Shown: positions 25,399 to 36,419 of the stretch, piece by piece
How the letters are laid out: each line of letters starts with the position of its first letter
How positions within the stretch are numbered: the first letter of the stretch is position 1
Assembly (NCBI GenBank): GCA_025359785.1
Contig: JANYET010000054.1
Location: 1 to 63,105, forward strand
Length of the DNA: 63,105 nucleotides
Direction of reading: 5' to 3'
Source of the DNA: Alphaproteobacteria bacterium
Lineage (GTDB): Bacteria > Pseudomonadota > Alphaproteobacteria > Caulobacterales > Caulobacteraceae
The notes under the pieces: generated by a model
What the model was told of the DNA's origin: nothing
What the model saw: only the letters and a program-made list of their open reading frames with translations
Databases searched by the model: none
Made by a program: the position numbers and the translations under genes

Positions 25399-26288
25399 TC
25401 AGGCCGGTCGGCCCTCGGTCAGAACGCCGTAGAGGTCCGGACGCCGGTCACGGAAGAATCCCCAGGCGGCGCGGTGAGTGGCCAGGAAATCGAGGTCGAA
25501 CTCGGCGACCAGCGCGCCCTGGTCCTCGCGTCCGAAGGCCTGGACCAGGTCGCCGCGATGATCGGCGATGAAGCTCGAGCCATAGAAGCTCTGGCCGCCG
25601 CCGGGATAGCCGTCCCAGGGCTCGAACCCGGTGCGGTTCGCACCGACCACCGGGATCACGTTGGAGACGGCGTGACCCTGCATGGCGCGCCGCCAGGGCT
25701 GGGCGGTGTCGAGGCTCGGATCGTGCGGCTCCGAGCCGATGGCGGTGGGATAGAGCAGGACCTCGGCGCCCATCAGGGTCATGGCGCGGGCGGCTTCCGG
25801 GTACCACTGATCCCAGCAGATGCCGACGCCGAGCCGTCCGTAGCGGGTGTCCCAGACCTTGAAGCCGGTGTCGCCGGGCCGGAAGTAATACTTCTCCATA
25901 TAGCCCGGGCCGTCGGGGATATGGCTCTTGCGGTAGACCCCCATCAGCGCGCCGTCGGCGTCGGCCATCACCAGGCTGTTGAAGTAGTGCGGCCCCTCAC
26001 GCTCGAAGATCGAGATCGGGATGACGACGCCCAACTCGGCGGCCAGCGGCGCCAGCGCGGTGACGCAGGGGTGCGTCTTCCAGGGGTGGGCTTGCCGGAA
26101 CCAGCGCTCCTCCTGGGCGACGCAGAAATAGGGGCCCTGAAACAGCTCCGGCGGCAGGATCACCTGGGCGCCCTGGCCGGCGGCCTCGCGGATCAGCTCG
26201 GCCACGCGGGCGATATTGGCCGGCAGGTCCATCCCAAAGGACGCCTGGATCGCCGCGACCTTGATCCTTCGGCTTTCTGGGCGAGACA

Positions 26289-26289
<1 letters not shown>
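25399..26289 (-). CDS. aguB: N-carbamoylputrescine amidase
   Basis: AguB hydrolyses N-carbamoylputrescine to putrescine, CO2 and ammonia. The 296-aa nitrilase-fold protein shows the catalytic triad: Glu in LPPELFQGPYFC, Lys in YRKSHIPDGPGY and Cys in GICWDQWYPEAAR. ATG 26289 is chosen; its A is shared with the aguA stop (TGATG), indicating coupled translation. The longer frame is a shadow of aguA. Confidence 0.93.
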
Positions 26290-27284
<995 letters not shown>

Positions 27285-27391
27285 CCGGGACCTCGAAAAG
27301 ACGCGCGGAAATGGGCTGTGACCGCATCCCCGTCAAGAGCTGGCCCCGTCGAGGGTCGGATCGAGCCGGAGGATGGACCCCCCAAACGAAA

Positions 27392-27417
27392 GGGGCGGCC
27401 CGTCGCCAGGCCGCCCC
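27392..27417 (-). terminator. Terminator of the Oar-like TonB receptor gene
   Basis: A perfect 9-bp stem GGGGCGGCC/GGCCGCCCC with 8-nt loop lies 31 nt past the receptor stop and is followed on the minus strand by TTTCGTTT. Confidence 0.75.
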
Positions 27418-27447
27418 CTCTGTCTGGATCGCCGATCCCGGCTTAGA

Positions 27448-30400
27448 TCAGAACTCGTAGCGCAGGCTGATCTGCGCGTACCAGAGCGAGAGGTTCTGGT
27501 TGATCTGCTTCTGCACCGTGGTCGGCACGTTGGAGTAGCGGTAGTTGGTGCAGACCGCGCTGGCGGCGGTCTGGGCCACACCGTTGGCGTCGGCGCACTG
27601 CACACGAGCCAGGCTGGTGTCGCCGTACTCGTTAACCCGACCCCAGTCGTGGTTCATCATGTTGAGCAGGTTGCGGACGTCGGCCTGGATGCGGATCTTG
27701 TGGCCCGCGATCGGCGTCGGCAGCTGCTGGCTGACCGACAGGTCGAGCCGGTTGATCGCCGCGTTGGTCTTGGAATATTTCGACGTCAGCTCGTTCGGGT
27801 TCAGACCAAAGTTGGTGGCGTAGCGGCGGAAGTTGTCGAGGTCGCCCTGGGTCGCGAAGTAGACGAGGCCCGCCTTCAGACCGACGACATTGTTGAGGTC
27901 CGGCACATAGAGCGCCTGGGCCGTCTTGGTGACGCCGAACACCGGGCCGCGACCGCTGGTCAGGTCGCTCATGATGAAGCTGTAGGGCCGGCCGTCCTGG
28001 CGCTCCGCGAACAGGCTGATGCGGGTCTCGTTGTCGCCGAACCAGTTGTGATGATAGCCGAATTCGGCCTTTTCCCGGTTGCGGATTTCGTAGGCCGAGC
28101 GGCCCAGGTAGTCGTGGTTCGGGTCTTGGAGGGCCGGCGAGCTGCCGTAGAACGAGCCCGCCGTGGTGCCGAAGAACAGGCCCGGCGTCAGGTCACGCAG
28201 GTTCGACCGGGCGTAGCCGATCGAGAAATCGATGCCCGAGGTCCAGCTCTTCGACGCCGAGACGCCGGCGGTATAGGCGCTGCCCTTCGACGAGTTGGCG
28301 ATGATCAGGTCGTTGTTGCCGCCGCCGCTGGTCGAGGTCTTACCAGCCACCGCGCCGTTGGTCAGGCCGTCGTAGCGGATGCGGCCGTCCGGCAGGAACT
28401 GCTGGACGCCATTGATCACCAGCTGTTGGGCGCGGGCGTCATAGAAGGTCAGGTCTTCGCTGACCTTGGTCAGCACCAGGTCGCCCGACAGATGCCAGCC
28501 GTCCCAGACTTCCCACTGGCCCGAGATGAAGACCTTCCACTGAGCCGGCAGCTTGAAGTTGGGCGCCAGCGCGATGACGGCGCCGAGCGGCGGGATCGCC
28601 GGGGTGCCGGTGAGTGTGCCCTGCTGCAGCTGCTGGACACTCGTGGGAATGACGAAGCCGAAGTTCGAAACGGTGTTCAGGTTGTCGAGCGCGGTCGAGC
28701 CGATGGCCGGGGTGAATCCGGGCGTGTTGTTGTTTTCCGTGAAGCCGATGGTCTGGCCGGCGGCATTGACGGTCCGGCGAATGTCCACCGAGGTCGTCTT
28801 GTAGCCGGTGTTGTAGAACGGCGCGCCGGTCAGCACGTCGGGCGTGCCGCCGGAGAACAGGCCGAAACCGCCGCTGAGCTTCAGGTTCGGCATCGCTTTC
28901 CATTCCACACTGACGCGGGGCATCAGCACGTTCAGGCCGTCGATGGTCTTCTGGTTGGTGTAGCCGTAACGGCCCAGGAAGTTCGGGTTGAGCACCGGCT
29001 TGTCGGGTTCGCTGTAGCGATCGTAGCGCAGGCCCGCTGTGGCTTTCAGATCGTCGGTGATCTGCCAGGTGTCCTGCACGAAGCCCGAATAGGTCCAGTA
29101 GGTGGTGGAGAAAATGGCGTCCTTCGGATTGCCCGTCACCGAGTTCTGGTACTGCAGCTCGCTGGCCTTGCCGGCCTGATAGTCGGCAAAGGAGTCGAAG
29201 TAGTAGATGCCATGCGACTGGTTGACGAACAGGTCGAGCGGCTGCGCCCGGCGGGCCTGACCGCCCGCCTTGATGGTGTGATCCGCCAGCGAATAGTCGC
29301 CGGTGAACTGGAAGCGCAGTTCCTTTTCCCCAAGCGAGTTGGCGTGGCGGAACTGGTCGGGGCCGTAGAACACCTGATCAAAGCCGTTCTGGCAGCTGGT
29401 CGCGGTGCCGTCGGACACCGGCGCCGAACAGACCCGCACATCAGCGAAGTTCTGACCACTGGGCGGGGTCTGCATGTCGATGAAGGTCCGGGTGGTCGCC
29501 TTGAAGAAGGTCGAGAACCGGTCGGTCCAGGTCGAGTGAAGTTCGAAGGTGGTCGCCTCGTCGGAGTCGAACTTCGTGTAGTTCTGCGAGTCGAGCTGCA
29601 GGGTGGCGGCGCCCAGGCCGGGCCGCAGCACGTTGGACGATTCGGCGTAGCGGTAGGTCAGGCTGGCGCGCTGGTTGTCGGTGATGTTCCAGTCGAGCTT
29701 GGCCGAGTATTTGCGGTCGAGCTGGGGCGTGGCGCGCGCGATGCCGCCCGGCGTGAACTTGCTGGCGTAGGTCGCGGCGGTGTTGTTGACCGTATCGATC
29801 AGCGCCTGGCTGCCGTTGTTGGCGAAGATATTGGCCGCGCCGGACCCGGGCACGCCGAAGGCGGTGATATCGACCGTCTCATAGTTCTCGTAGGAGATCG
29901 CGAGGAAGACGTGGTCCTTCCAGATCGGGCCCGAGAGGAAGGCACCGTAGTTCTTCTGGTGGACGTTGGACTTGATGCGAAGGTTTTCCGTCCGGGTGCC
30001 GACCAGGCCGTCGTTCAGATAGTTGTCGAAGATCGCGCCGTGGAACTTGTTGGTGCCCGACCGTAGAGCCAGGTTCAGGGCGCCACCGACGAAGTCGCCG
30101 TTTTCCACATCGGTGGGCACGGCGGCGACCGCGAACTGTTCAATGGCGTCGAGGTTGACCGGGCCGCGCGCGGTGGTCAGGCCGCCCTGGTTGAGGCCGA
30201 ACTGGTCCTGGGCGGACACGCCGTCCACCGCGACGCGGTTGTAGCGGGGGTTGGAGCCGGCGATCGAGACGCCGCCGCCGTTGACGCCCAGGCGGGCGCT
30301 GGCGTTGAGATCCTGGGCCACCAGGATATCGCGGCGGGCGAGGTCGCGCGGGTCGCGGGTGATGCTGACCACTTCCTGGATCGCCTGGCGCGTCAGCACC

Positions 30401-30807
30401 GTCTTCGGGCCTTGATCGGAATCCTTCACGCCGGCGGCGGTGACCACCAGGGCCTCGACTTCGTTTGTGCCGGTGAGATCGACCACCACATCGCTGGTCT
30501 TGCCGACTTCCAGGAAGACGTCGTTCAACACGCGGGGCGGCAGGCCCTTGCCGGTCACCGTGATGGTGTACGGGCCGCCGATCCGCAGGCCGCGCGCGTT
30601 GAAGCTGCCGCCAGCCTCGGTCGCCGTGGTGACCTTCGAGCCGGACGGCGTGTGGACCAGTTGCACCGCGGCGCCGGCGACCGGCTTGCCGCCCGCCGTG
30701 ACCGTTCCGCGAACGCCCGAGGTGGTTTCCTGCGCGTAGACCGCGCTCGCCAGGCTCATGGCCAGCACCGACAGCGCGGCGCCGCCGGCAAGCTTCTTCA
30801 TCGACAT
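27448..30807 (-). CDS. Oar-like TonB-dependent receptor with carboxypeptidase-regulatory-like domain
   Basis: A 1119-aa outer-membrane transporter. After a signal peptide (ending AVYAQ), residues 30-115 form a carboxypeptidase-regulatory-like beta-sandwich (SGVRGTVTAGGKPVAGAAV). The plug domain follows (about 120-260; SIAGSNPRYNRVAVDGVSAQDQFG), then a large beta-barrel ending in the terminal-aromatic strand YAQISLRYEF. This Oar-type layout is common in Caulobacteraceae and handles unknown, often large, substrates. The upstream 447 bp include a perfect 7-bp inverted repeat that may be an operator. It has its own terminator. Confidence 0.9.
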   Translation of the reverse strand: MSMKKLAGGAALSVLAMSLASAVYAQETTSGVRGTVTAGGKPVAGAAVQLVHTPSGSKVTTATEAGGSFNARGLRIGGPYTITVTGKGLPPRVLNDVFLEVGKTSDVVVDLTGTNEVEALVVTAAGVKDSDQGPKTVLTRQAIQEVVSITRDPRDLARRDILVAQDLNASARLGVNGGGVSIAGSNPRYNRVAVDGVSAQDQFGLNQGGLTTARGPVNLDAIEQFAVAAVPTDVENGDFVGGALNLALRSGTNKFHGAIFDNYLNDGLVGTRTENLRIKSNVHQKNYGAFLSGPIWKDHVFLAISYENYETVDITAFGVPGSGAANIFANNGSQALIDTVNNTAATYASKFTPGGIARATPQLDRKYSAKLDWNITDNQRASLTYRYAESSNVLRPGLGAATLQLDSQNYTKFDSDEATTFELHSTWTDRFSTFFKATTRTFIDMQTPPSGQNFADVRVCSAPVSDGTATSCQNGFDQVFYGPDQFRHANSLGEKELRFQFTGDYSLADHTIKAGGQARRAQPLDLFVNQSHGIYYFDSFADYQAGKASELQYQNSVTGNPKDAIFSTTYWTYSGFVQDTWQITDDLKATAGLRYDRYSEPDKPVLNPNFLGRYGYTNQKTIDGLNVLMPRVSVEWKAMPNLKLSGGFGLFSGGTPDVLTGAPFYNTGYKTTSVDIRRTVNAAGQTIGFTENNNTPGFTPAIGSTALDNLNTVSNFGFVIPTSVQQLQQGTLTGTPAIPPLGAVIALAPNFKLPAQWKVFISGQWEVWDGWHLSGDLVLTKVSEDLTFYDARAQQLVINGVQQFLPDGRIRYDGLTNGAVAGKTSTSGGGNNDLIIANSSKGSAYTAGVSASKSWTSGIDFSIGYARSNLRDLTPGLFFGTTAGSFYGSSPALQDPNHDYLGRSAYEIRNREKAEFGYHHNWFGDNETRISLFAERQDGRPYSFIMSDLTSGRGPVFGVTKTAQALYVPDLNNVVGLKAGLVYFATQGDLDNFRRYATNFGLNPNELTSKYSKTNAAINRLDLSVSQQLPTPIAGHKIRIQADVRNLLNMMNHDWGRVNEYGDTSLARVQCADANGVAQTAASAVCTNYRYSNVPTTVQKQINQNLSLWYAQISLRYEF

Positions 30808-31254
30808 ATCGATCTATCCCCTAGATGCCCCGGGCGAACACCACCTCCGCAGCGAGAGCCCATCGTCTGCCGGCTCACGCTGGAGCCAAGGCGACAATGG
30901 ACTACGATGGGTCGGCGAAGGTTTGGTGACGCCCCTTATGGCGTTGTGTTTAAAACGCTGCCGACGCCGCGCAAGGCGATGTTGCCGCAAAACCGCGATT
31001 TGGGCGGGTTTGTCGCAAGTATGCGACACATCTGGCGCATCCGCCCTTATTGCGGACATTTTGAGCGAAATGCCCGGCATCCGCACACGGCGTCAGAACG
31101 ACCTCAGAATCGGCTGGGTCGCCCCGGTGACGCGCCCGGCCGGTCACTGCCGGTTCCGTACACGGCCGAAGCGCAACCTCGATGGCGCACGACGCCGATC
31201 ATGGCTCAGCCCGCGCCAAAGGCCATGTCGTGGCTCGGAAGCCCGGCTGTTTGG
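30808..31254. other. 447-bp upstream region of the Oar-like receptor
   Basis: No convincing gene. Overlapping open frames on both strands lack ribosome-binding sites and motifs. The stretch includes the inverted repeat at 31011-31028 and an AT-richer zone near 30940-30955 that could hold the receptor promoter. Confidence 0.5.
31011..31028. promoter_or_regulatory. Inverted repeat TGTCGCA-N4-TGCGACA, possible operator
   Basis: A perfect 7-bp dyad with a 4-bp spacer lies about 200 bp upstream of the TonB receptor start. The 18-bp size and symmetry fit a dimeric repressor site of TetR, GntR or LacI type. No cognate regulator gene is adjacent. Confidence 0.5.
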
Positions 31255-31968
31255 TCAGAACACCGTCGTCGGCTTGGCGACATAGCGATCCGGGAAAACC
31301 TGTCGCAGCATCGCCACCTTGGGGAGGTCGTAGGTGGCGATGTAGGGCTGTTCCGGGTGCCGGATGAGGTAGTCCTGGTGATAGTCTTCGGCCTTGAAGA
31401 ACCCCTTCAGCGGATCGACGCGGGTCGCGATCGGCTTCTTGAATACCCGGGCGTCGTTCAGCTGCCGGATATAGGCCTCGGCCACCCGCTTCTGGTCGGG
31501 CGTGGTGTAAAAGATTTCGCCCCGATACTGCGGGCCCTGGTCCGGGAACTGCATGTTGAGCTGGGTCGGGTCGGTGGCGACCGTGAAAAAGATCTGCAGC
31601 ACCTGGCCATAGCTGATCTGCTGCGGATCGAAGACGATCTGGACCGATTCCGCGTGGCCGGTCGTTCCGGTGCTGACCAGTTCGTACTGCGCCGCGACCC
31701 CCGGACCGCCGGAATAGCCGGAATAGACCTTCTTCACGCCCTTGACGTGTTCGAACACCCCCTGGACCCCCCAGAAGCAGCCGCCGGCCAGGACGGCGGT
31801 CTCCATCTTGCCCGGCGTGGGCGGCGCGGCGTCGATCTTGGGGGCCGGCAGCGCCTGCGCCGGCGACGCGGCCTGCGCCTGCGCGATGCGCAAGGCCCCT
31901 CCGGCGAACGGCAGGATCACAAGTCCGCAGGCCGCGGCGGCGAGGGTCGGAAAGAGGCGGATTTTCAT
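31255..31968 (-). CDS. msrA: Exported peptide-methionine (S)-S-oxide reductase
   Basis: MsrA repairs oxidised methionine. The 237-aa protein carries the catalytic motif GGCFWG (Cys near residue 64), followed by SGYSGGPGVAAQYELVSTGTTGHAES and FFTVATDPTQLNMQFPDQGPQYR, all typical. An N-terminal signal-like segment (residues 1-33, ending AQAQA) plus a Pro-rich spacer suggests a periplasmic enzyme. No second cysteine is evident in the mature C-terminal part, so recycling may rely on an external reductant, possibly the DsbD system. No msrB is adjacent. Confidence 0.92.
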   Translation of the reverse strand: MKIRLFPTLAAAACGLVILPFAGGALRIAQAQAASPAQALPAPKIDAAPPTPGKMETAVLAGGCFWGVQGVFEHVKGVKKVYSGYSGGPGVAAQYELVSTGTTGHAESVQIVFDPQQISYGQVLQIFFTVATDPTQLNMQFPDQGPQYRGEIFYTTPDQKRVAEAYIRQLNDARVFKKPIATRVDPLKGFFKAEDYHQDYLIRHPEQPYIATYDLPKVAMLRQVFPDRYVAKPTTVF

Positions 31969-32040
31969 GGGTCAGGGCGCCATTGGTGAACAGGTTGGTC
32001 TGGAGACTATACGCCGGACGCCGTCCAATCGTTACCGATC

Positions 32041-32709
32041 CTAGGCCAGCCCAGGCGCCACGGCGAAGTCGGCCTCGGTCTTGGCCCTGACCTCGTCGAC
32101 CGTGACCCCGGGGGCGAGTTCCAGCAGCGTCAGCGGGGACTTGCCGCGGCTGACGTCGAAGACGCCGAGTTCGGTGATCACCACATCGACCACCGCCCGG
32201 CCGGTGAGCGGCAGGGTGCAGGCCTTGACCAGCTTGGACGCGCCCGACTTTTCGGTGTGCTCCATGACCACGACCACGCGCTTGACGCCGGCCACCAGGT
32301 CCATGGCGCCGCCCATGCCCTTGACCATCTTGCCGGGCACCATCCAGTTCGCCAGGTCACCGTTTTCGGCCACCTGCATGGCGCCCAGGACGGACAGATC
32401 GATATGGCCGCCGCGGATCATCGCGAAGCTGTCGGCGCTGGAGAAATAGGACGAGGACGCCAGTTCGGTGATCGTCTGCTTGCCGGCGTTGATCAGGTCG
32501 GCGTCGATCTCGTCCTCGGTCGGGAACGGGCCCATGCCGAGCATGCCGTTCTCGCTCTGCAGGGTGACCTCGACGCCGGTCGGGATGTAGTTGGCGACCA
32601 GCGTCGGGATACCGATCCCCAGGTTCACATAGAAGCCGTCGCGCAGCTCCTGCGCCGCGCGGGCGGCGATCTGTTCGCGGGTCCATCCCGCATTCAGCAT
32701 GGCGGTCAT
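32041..32709 (-). CDS. scoB: 3-oxoacid CoA-transferase subunit B
   Basis: Small subunit of a succinyl-CoA:3-oxoacid (acetoacetate) CoA-transferase. The 222-aa protein has [15 protein letters not shown] and the catalytic Glu in [12 protein letters not shown] (residue 53), then [14 protein letters not shown]. Its start overlaps the scoA stop by 4 nt (ATGA). With scoA it activates acetoacetate for beta-oxidation or ketone use; the exact acyl donor is inferred from the family. Confidence 0.93.
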   Translation of the reverse strand: MTAMLNAGWTREQIAARAAQELRDGFYVNLGIGIPTLVANYIPTGVEVTLQSENGMLGMGPFPTEDEIDADLINAGKQTITELASSSYFSSADSFAMIRGGHIDLSVLGAMQVAENGDLANWMVPGKMVKGMGGAMDLVAGVKRVVVVMEHTEKSGASKLVKACTLPLTGRAVVDVVITELGVFDVSRGKSPLTLLELAPGVTVDEVRAKTEADFAVAPGLA

Positions 32710-33422
32710 CGGGACACGGCCTCCGCCGGACGGGTGGTGCGCTGTTCGATGCGCTTTTCGAAGGTCGCACCCTTGAACAGGCGGTCCACATAGATGCCCG
32801 GGGTGTGGATGTTGTCCTTGTCGAGCTGGCCGGTGACCACCAGCTCCTCGACCTCGGCGATGGTCACCTTGCCGGCCGTCGCCATCATCGGATTGAAGTT
32901 CCGCGCCGTGCGCCGGTAGACGAGATTGCCCGCGTGGTCGCCCTGGTAGGCCTTGACGATGGCGAGGTCGGCGGTGAGGCCGCGCTCCATCACATAGAGC
33001 TCGCCGTCGAAGTCGCGGACTTCCTTGCCCTCGGCCACCAACGTGCCAACGCCGGTCTTGGTGAAGAAAGCGGGGATGCCGGCCCCACCGGCTCTTATGC
33101 GCTCGGCCAGCGTGCCCTGCGGATTGAACTCCAGCTCCAGCTTGCCGGACAGGTAGAGCTCGGCGAACAGCTTGTTCTCGCCCACATAGCTGGAAATCAT
33201 CTTGCGGATCTGGCCGCCGGCCAGCAGCAGGCCCAGCCCGAAGTCGTCCACCCCGCAGTTGTTCGAAATCACCGTCAGGTCCCGGGTTCCGGCGTCGCGG
33301 ATCGCCGCGATCAGGTGTTCGGGGATGCCGCAGAGGCCGAAGCCGCCCGCCATGATGGTCATGCCGTCGAAGAGCGCACCGCTAAGCGCCTCGCGGGCGC
33401 CATCCACTGTCTTGCTGGCCAT
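32706..33422 (-). CDS. scoA: 3-oxoacid CoA-transferase subunit A
   Basis: Large-subunit partner of scoB, 238 aa. It contains [19 protein letters not shown] (CoA-binding glycine motif), [14 protein letters not shown] and [19 protein letters not shown] 33422 is chosen because [13 protein letters not shown] fits the family N-terminus; the upstream extension is unrelated. First gene of the scoA-scoB operon, divergent from the second CPA2 antiporter. Confidence 0.93.
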   Translation of the reverse strand: MASKTVDGAREALSGALFDGMTIMAGGFGLCGIPEHLIAAIRDAGTRDLTVISNNCGVDDFGLGLLLAGGQIRKMISSYVGENKLFAELYLSGKLELEFNPQGTLAERIRAGGAGIPAFFTKTGVGTLVAEGKEVRDFDGELYVMERGLTADLAIVKAYQGDHAGNLVYRRTARNFNPMMATAGKVTIAEVEELVVTGQLDKDNIHTPGIYVDRLFKGATFEKRIEQRTTRPAEAVSR

Positions 33423-33514
33423 GACCCACCTGTTACGCCGCAACGCAGCAATTGAGAACCGGTAGACGCGAAAAAGAACGTGCAACCGCGCCCATGGCGC
33501 GGTCCATTGGCGGG

Positions 33515-35422
33515 ATGAACGCCCACTCCCTTCTGATCCAGGCGCTGGTCTATCTGGCGGCCGGCGTGATCTCTGTGCCGATCGCCAAGCGGCTGGGGCT
33601 GGGCTCGGTGCTGGGCTACCTGACCGCCGGCGTCCTGGTCGGGCCGTTCCTGCTGAACCTGGTGGGCGATGCGCGCGAGGTGCAGACCTTCGCCGAGTTC
33701 GGGGTGGTGATCCTGCTCTTCCTGATCGGGCTGGAGGTTCGCCCGGCGCTGCTGTGGAAGATGCGCACCACGATCTTCGGCCTGGGCCTGGCGCAGCTGC
33801 TGGGGGCCGGCGCGCTGCTCGCCGTGGCGGCGCTGGTCTTCGGGCTGGACTGGCGGGTCGCCGCGGCGGTCGGGCTGATCCTGGCCATGTCGTCGACCGC
33901 CATCGTCCTGCAGAGCCTGGAGGAGAAGGGCATCCGCCAGGGCCCGGTGGGCGAGGCCTCGTTCGGCGTGCTCTTGTTCCAGGACCTGGCGGTGATCCCG
34001 CTGTTCGCCTTGCTGCCGCTCTTGGCGCCGGTCGGGGTCGCGGCGCCCGCCGCCAGCCATGGCGCGAGCCTGCTGGCCGGCCTTGCCGGCTGGGTGCAGG
34101 CGCTGGCCCAGATGGCCGCCGTGGCCGTGGTGGTGGTCGGCGGGCGCTACCTGACCCGGCCGCTGTTCCGCTTCATCGCCAGCGCGCGCCTGCGGGAGAT
34201 CTTCACCGCCTCGGCCCTGCTGCTGGTGATCGCGGTCGCCGCCCTCATGGAGCTGGTCGGCCTGTCACCGGCGCTGGGCGCCTTCCTGGCAGGCGTGGTG
34301 CTGGCCGAGAGCGAATTCCGCCGCGAGCTGGAGACCGATATCGAGCCGTTCCGGGGCCTGCTGCTGGGCCTGTTCTTCATCACGGTGGGCGCGGGTCTGG
34401 ACCTGGGCCTGGTCGCCGCCCATCCGTTCGCGGTCGCGGGCCTGGTGCTAGGGCTGATCGTCCTGAAGACGCTGGCGATGTATGCCGCCGGCCGGCTGTT
34501 CCGGCATTCGCACCGCACGGCGCTGACCACCGCCGTGGCGCTGGCGCAGGGCGGCGAGTTCGCCTTCGTCCTGCTGGGTTTCGTGCTGGGGGCCCAGGTG
34601 ATGGACGCCCAGCTCGCGCACCTGCTGACCGCCGTGGTCGCCGTCTCGATGGCCGCGACGCCGCTGGTCACCGCCGGCTACGACCGGCTGGTGCTGAGCC
34701 GCCCGGACGAGCGCGCCGAGCCGGAACGCCTGCCGTTCGATCAGGGCGATCCGGATGTGATCGTCGCCGGCTTCGGCCGCTTCGGACAGATCGCCGCCCG
34801 CCTGCTGATCGCCAACAAGTTCCAGGTCGTGCTGCTCGACTCCTCGATCGAGGCGATCGACGCCATCCGCCGCTTCGGCTGGCGCGTGCACTACGGCGAC
34901 GCCAGCCGCCTCGACCTCCTGCGCACGGCCGGCGCCGATAAGGCAAAGCTCCTGCTGATCGCCATCGACGACCGCGATAAGGCTCTAGAGATCGCCGAGG
35001 CCGCGAAGGCGGCGTTCCCACAGCTTTTCATCGTCGCCCGCGCCTTCGACCGTCCACACGCCTTCGAACTCTTGGCGCGCGGAGTCGACTGGGCCGAGCG
35101 CGAGACCTACGAGAGCGCGCTCAATTTCGGCCGCCACGCCCTGGAGGGGCTGGGCTTTACCGACCGGCGCGCGCTCAAGGCCGCCGTGGTGTTCCGCGAG
35201 CACGACAAGCGGTTGTTCCGCCAGCAGCAGGCGAGCTATGGCCAGGGCGAAGAACAGTACATCAGCGCCATCCGCGCCTCTCGCGATACCTTCGAACGGC
35301 TGATCCAGGCCGAGATGACCAGAGTCGCCGAGGAAGAACGGGTCGCGGAGGAAGAAGGCGAGGGGGACGACGCGCCGCCTTCCGGCCCCAAGCATCTGGA
35401 GGCTGACAAGACGCGGGTGTAG
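33515..35422 (+). CDS. CPA2-family cation:proton antiporter with TrkA-N domain (KefB/C-like), second copy
   Basis: A 635-aa membrane antiporter. Residues 1 to about 385 hold the transport domain (VPIAKRLGLGSVLGYLTAGVLVGP, FLIGLEVRPALLW, AMSSTAIVLQSLEEKG, FQDLAVIPLFALLPLL). A Rossmann TrkA-N domain occupies about 400-520 (VIVAGFGRFGQIAARLL, YGDASRLDLLRTAGADKA). A charged C-terminal tail is rich in Glu (VAEEERVAEEEGEG). It is closer to KefB/KefC than the copy at 8053-9843. ATG 33515 starts the first membrane segment; in-frame ATG 33494 is an alternative. Confidence 0.9.
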   Translation: MNAHSLLIQALVYLAAGVISVPIAKRLGLGSVLGYLTAGVLVGPFLLNLVGDAREVQTFAEFGVVILLFLIGLEVRPALLWKMRTTIFGLGLAQLLGAGALLAVAALVFGLDWRVAAAVGLILAMSSTAIVLQSLEEKGIRQGPVGEASFGVLLFQDLAVIPLFALLPLLAPVGVAAPAASHGASLLAGLAGWVQALAQMAAVAVVVVGGRYLTRPLFRFIASARLREIFTASALLLVIAVAALMELVGLSPALGAFLAGVVLAESEFRRELETDIEPFRGLLLGLFFITVGAGLDLGLVAAHPFAVAGLVLGLIVLKTLAMYAAGRLFRHSHRTALTTAVALAQGGEFAFVLLGFVLGAQVMDAQLAHLLTAVVAVSMAATPLVTAGYDRLVLSRPDERAEPERLPFDQGDPDVIVAGFGRFGQIAARLLIANKFQVVLLDSSIEAIDAIRRFGWRVHYGDASRLDLLRTAGADKAKLLLIAIDDRDKALEIAEAAKAAFPQLFIVARAFDRPHAFELLARGVDWAERETYESALNFGRHALEGLGFTDRRALKAAVVFREHDKRLFRQQQASYGQGEEQYISAIRASRDTFERLIQAEMTRVAEEERVAEEEGEGDDAPPSGPKHLEADKTRV

Positions 35423-35432
35423 AAACCCGGGC

Positions 35433-36386
35433 ATGAGCCAAGCCCACAACCTGCCCCCGCGCATTGAACCCGTGTCCTTCGCCGGTTTCGGCCGCGACTT
35501 CGCCGCCTTCTCCGACACGCTCGGCGCCTCGTTCGAGCGCTTCGGCTTCGCGGTGATCTCCGACCACGGCATACCGCAGGCGCGCATCGACGCCGCGGTC
35601 GAGGCCGGCAAGAAATTCTTCGCCCTGACCGAGGCGCAGAAGCTGAAATACAAGCTGCCGGTCGGCGGTCAGCGCGGCTACACCCCCTTCGGCGTCGAGA
35701 CCGCCAAGGGCGAGGTGAACTTCGACCTGAAGGAATTCTGGCACGTCGGCCGCGACCTGCCACCGGGCCACCGCTACCGCGGCCACATGGCCGACAACGT
35801 CTGGCCGGACGTTGACGTGGCCGAGTTCCACGAGACGGTGGGCTGGCTCTACACCGCGCTCGACCAGATGGGCCTGAAGGTGCTGGAAGCGATCGCCACC
35901 TACCTGGGCCTGGAGCGACGCTTTTTCGACGATACGGTGGATTTCGGGAATTCCATCCTGCGCCTGCTGCACTATCCGCCGGTTCCCGCAGACGGGCCGA
36001 ACATCCGGGCCGCCGCGCACGAGGACATCAACGTCATCACCCTGCTGCTGGGCGCCGAAGAGGCTGGGCTCGAGGTCTTGGACCGCGACGGCCAGTGGCT
36101 GGCGATCAATCCGCCGCCCGGCTCGCTGGTCTGCAATATCGGCGACATGCTGCAGCGGCTGACCAACCACAGGCTGCCGTCAACGACCCACCGGGTGGTC
36201 AATCCGGCGCCGGAGCGACGCGGCGTGCCACGCTATTCGACGCCGTTCTTCCTGCACTTCAACTCGGACTATGCGATCGAGACCCTGCCGAACTGCGTCG
36301 ATGCGAGCCATCCGGACCGCTACGCGACCTCGATCACCGCCGACGAATTCCTCCAGGAGCGCCTGCGCGAGATCAAGCTCGCCTGA
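35433..36386 (+). CDS. 2-oxoglutarate/Fe(II)-dependent oxygenase, isopenicillin N synthase family
   Basis: A 317-aa soluble dioxygenase-like protein. The N-terminal DIOX_N part contains ERFGFAVISDHGIPQ. The iron site is His-Asp in AAHEDINVITLLL and distal His in STTHRVVNP, with the 2OG-binding Arg in RYSTPFF. The substrate is unknown; bacterial members of this group are often misnamed flavonol or gibberellin oxidases. It begins 10 nt after the antiporter stop on the same strand and may be co-transcribed with it. Confidence 0.88.
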   Translation: MSQAHNLPPRIEPVSFAGFGRDFAAFSDTLGASFERFGFAVISDHGIPQARIDAAVEAGKKFFALTEAQKLKYKLPVGGQRGYTPFGVETAKGEVNFDLKEFWHVGRDLPPGHRYRGHMADNVWPDVDVAEFHETVGWLYTALDQMGLKVLEAIATYLGLERRFFDDTVDFGNSILRLLHYPPVPADGPNIRAAAHEDINVITLLLGAEEAGLEVLDRDGQWLAINPPPGSLVCNIGDMLQRLTNHRLPSTTHRVVNPAPERRGVPRYSTPFFLHFNSDYAIETLPNCVDASHPDRYATSITADEFLQERLREIKLA

Positions 36387-36389
36387 GAC

Positions 36390-36419
36390 GTCGCCGTCGC
36401 CGTCGCCGCCGTCGCCGTC
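36390..36419. repeat. GTCGCC hexanucleotide tract
   Basis: Repeats of GTCGCC with one GCC interruption join the oxygenase stop to the convergent TadG-like stop. This is simple-sequence slippage. Confidence 0.6.

Noticed and set aside
27373..30066. 897-aa plus-strand open frame across the TonB receptor
   Set aside because: Antisense shadow of a well-supported receptor gene.
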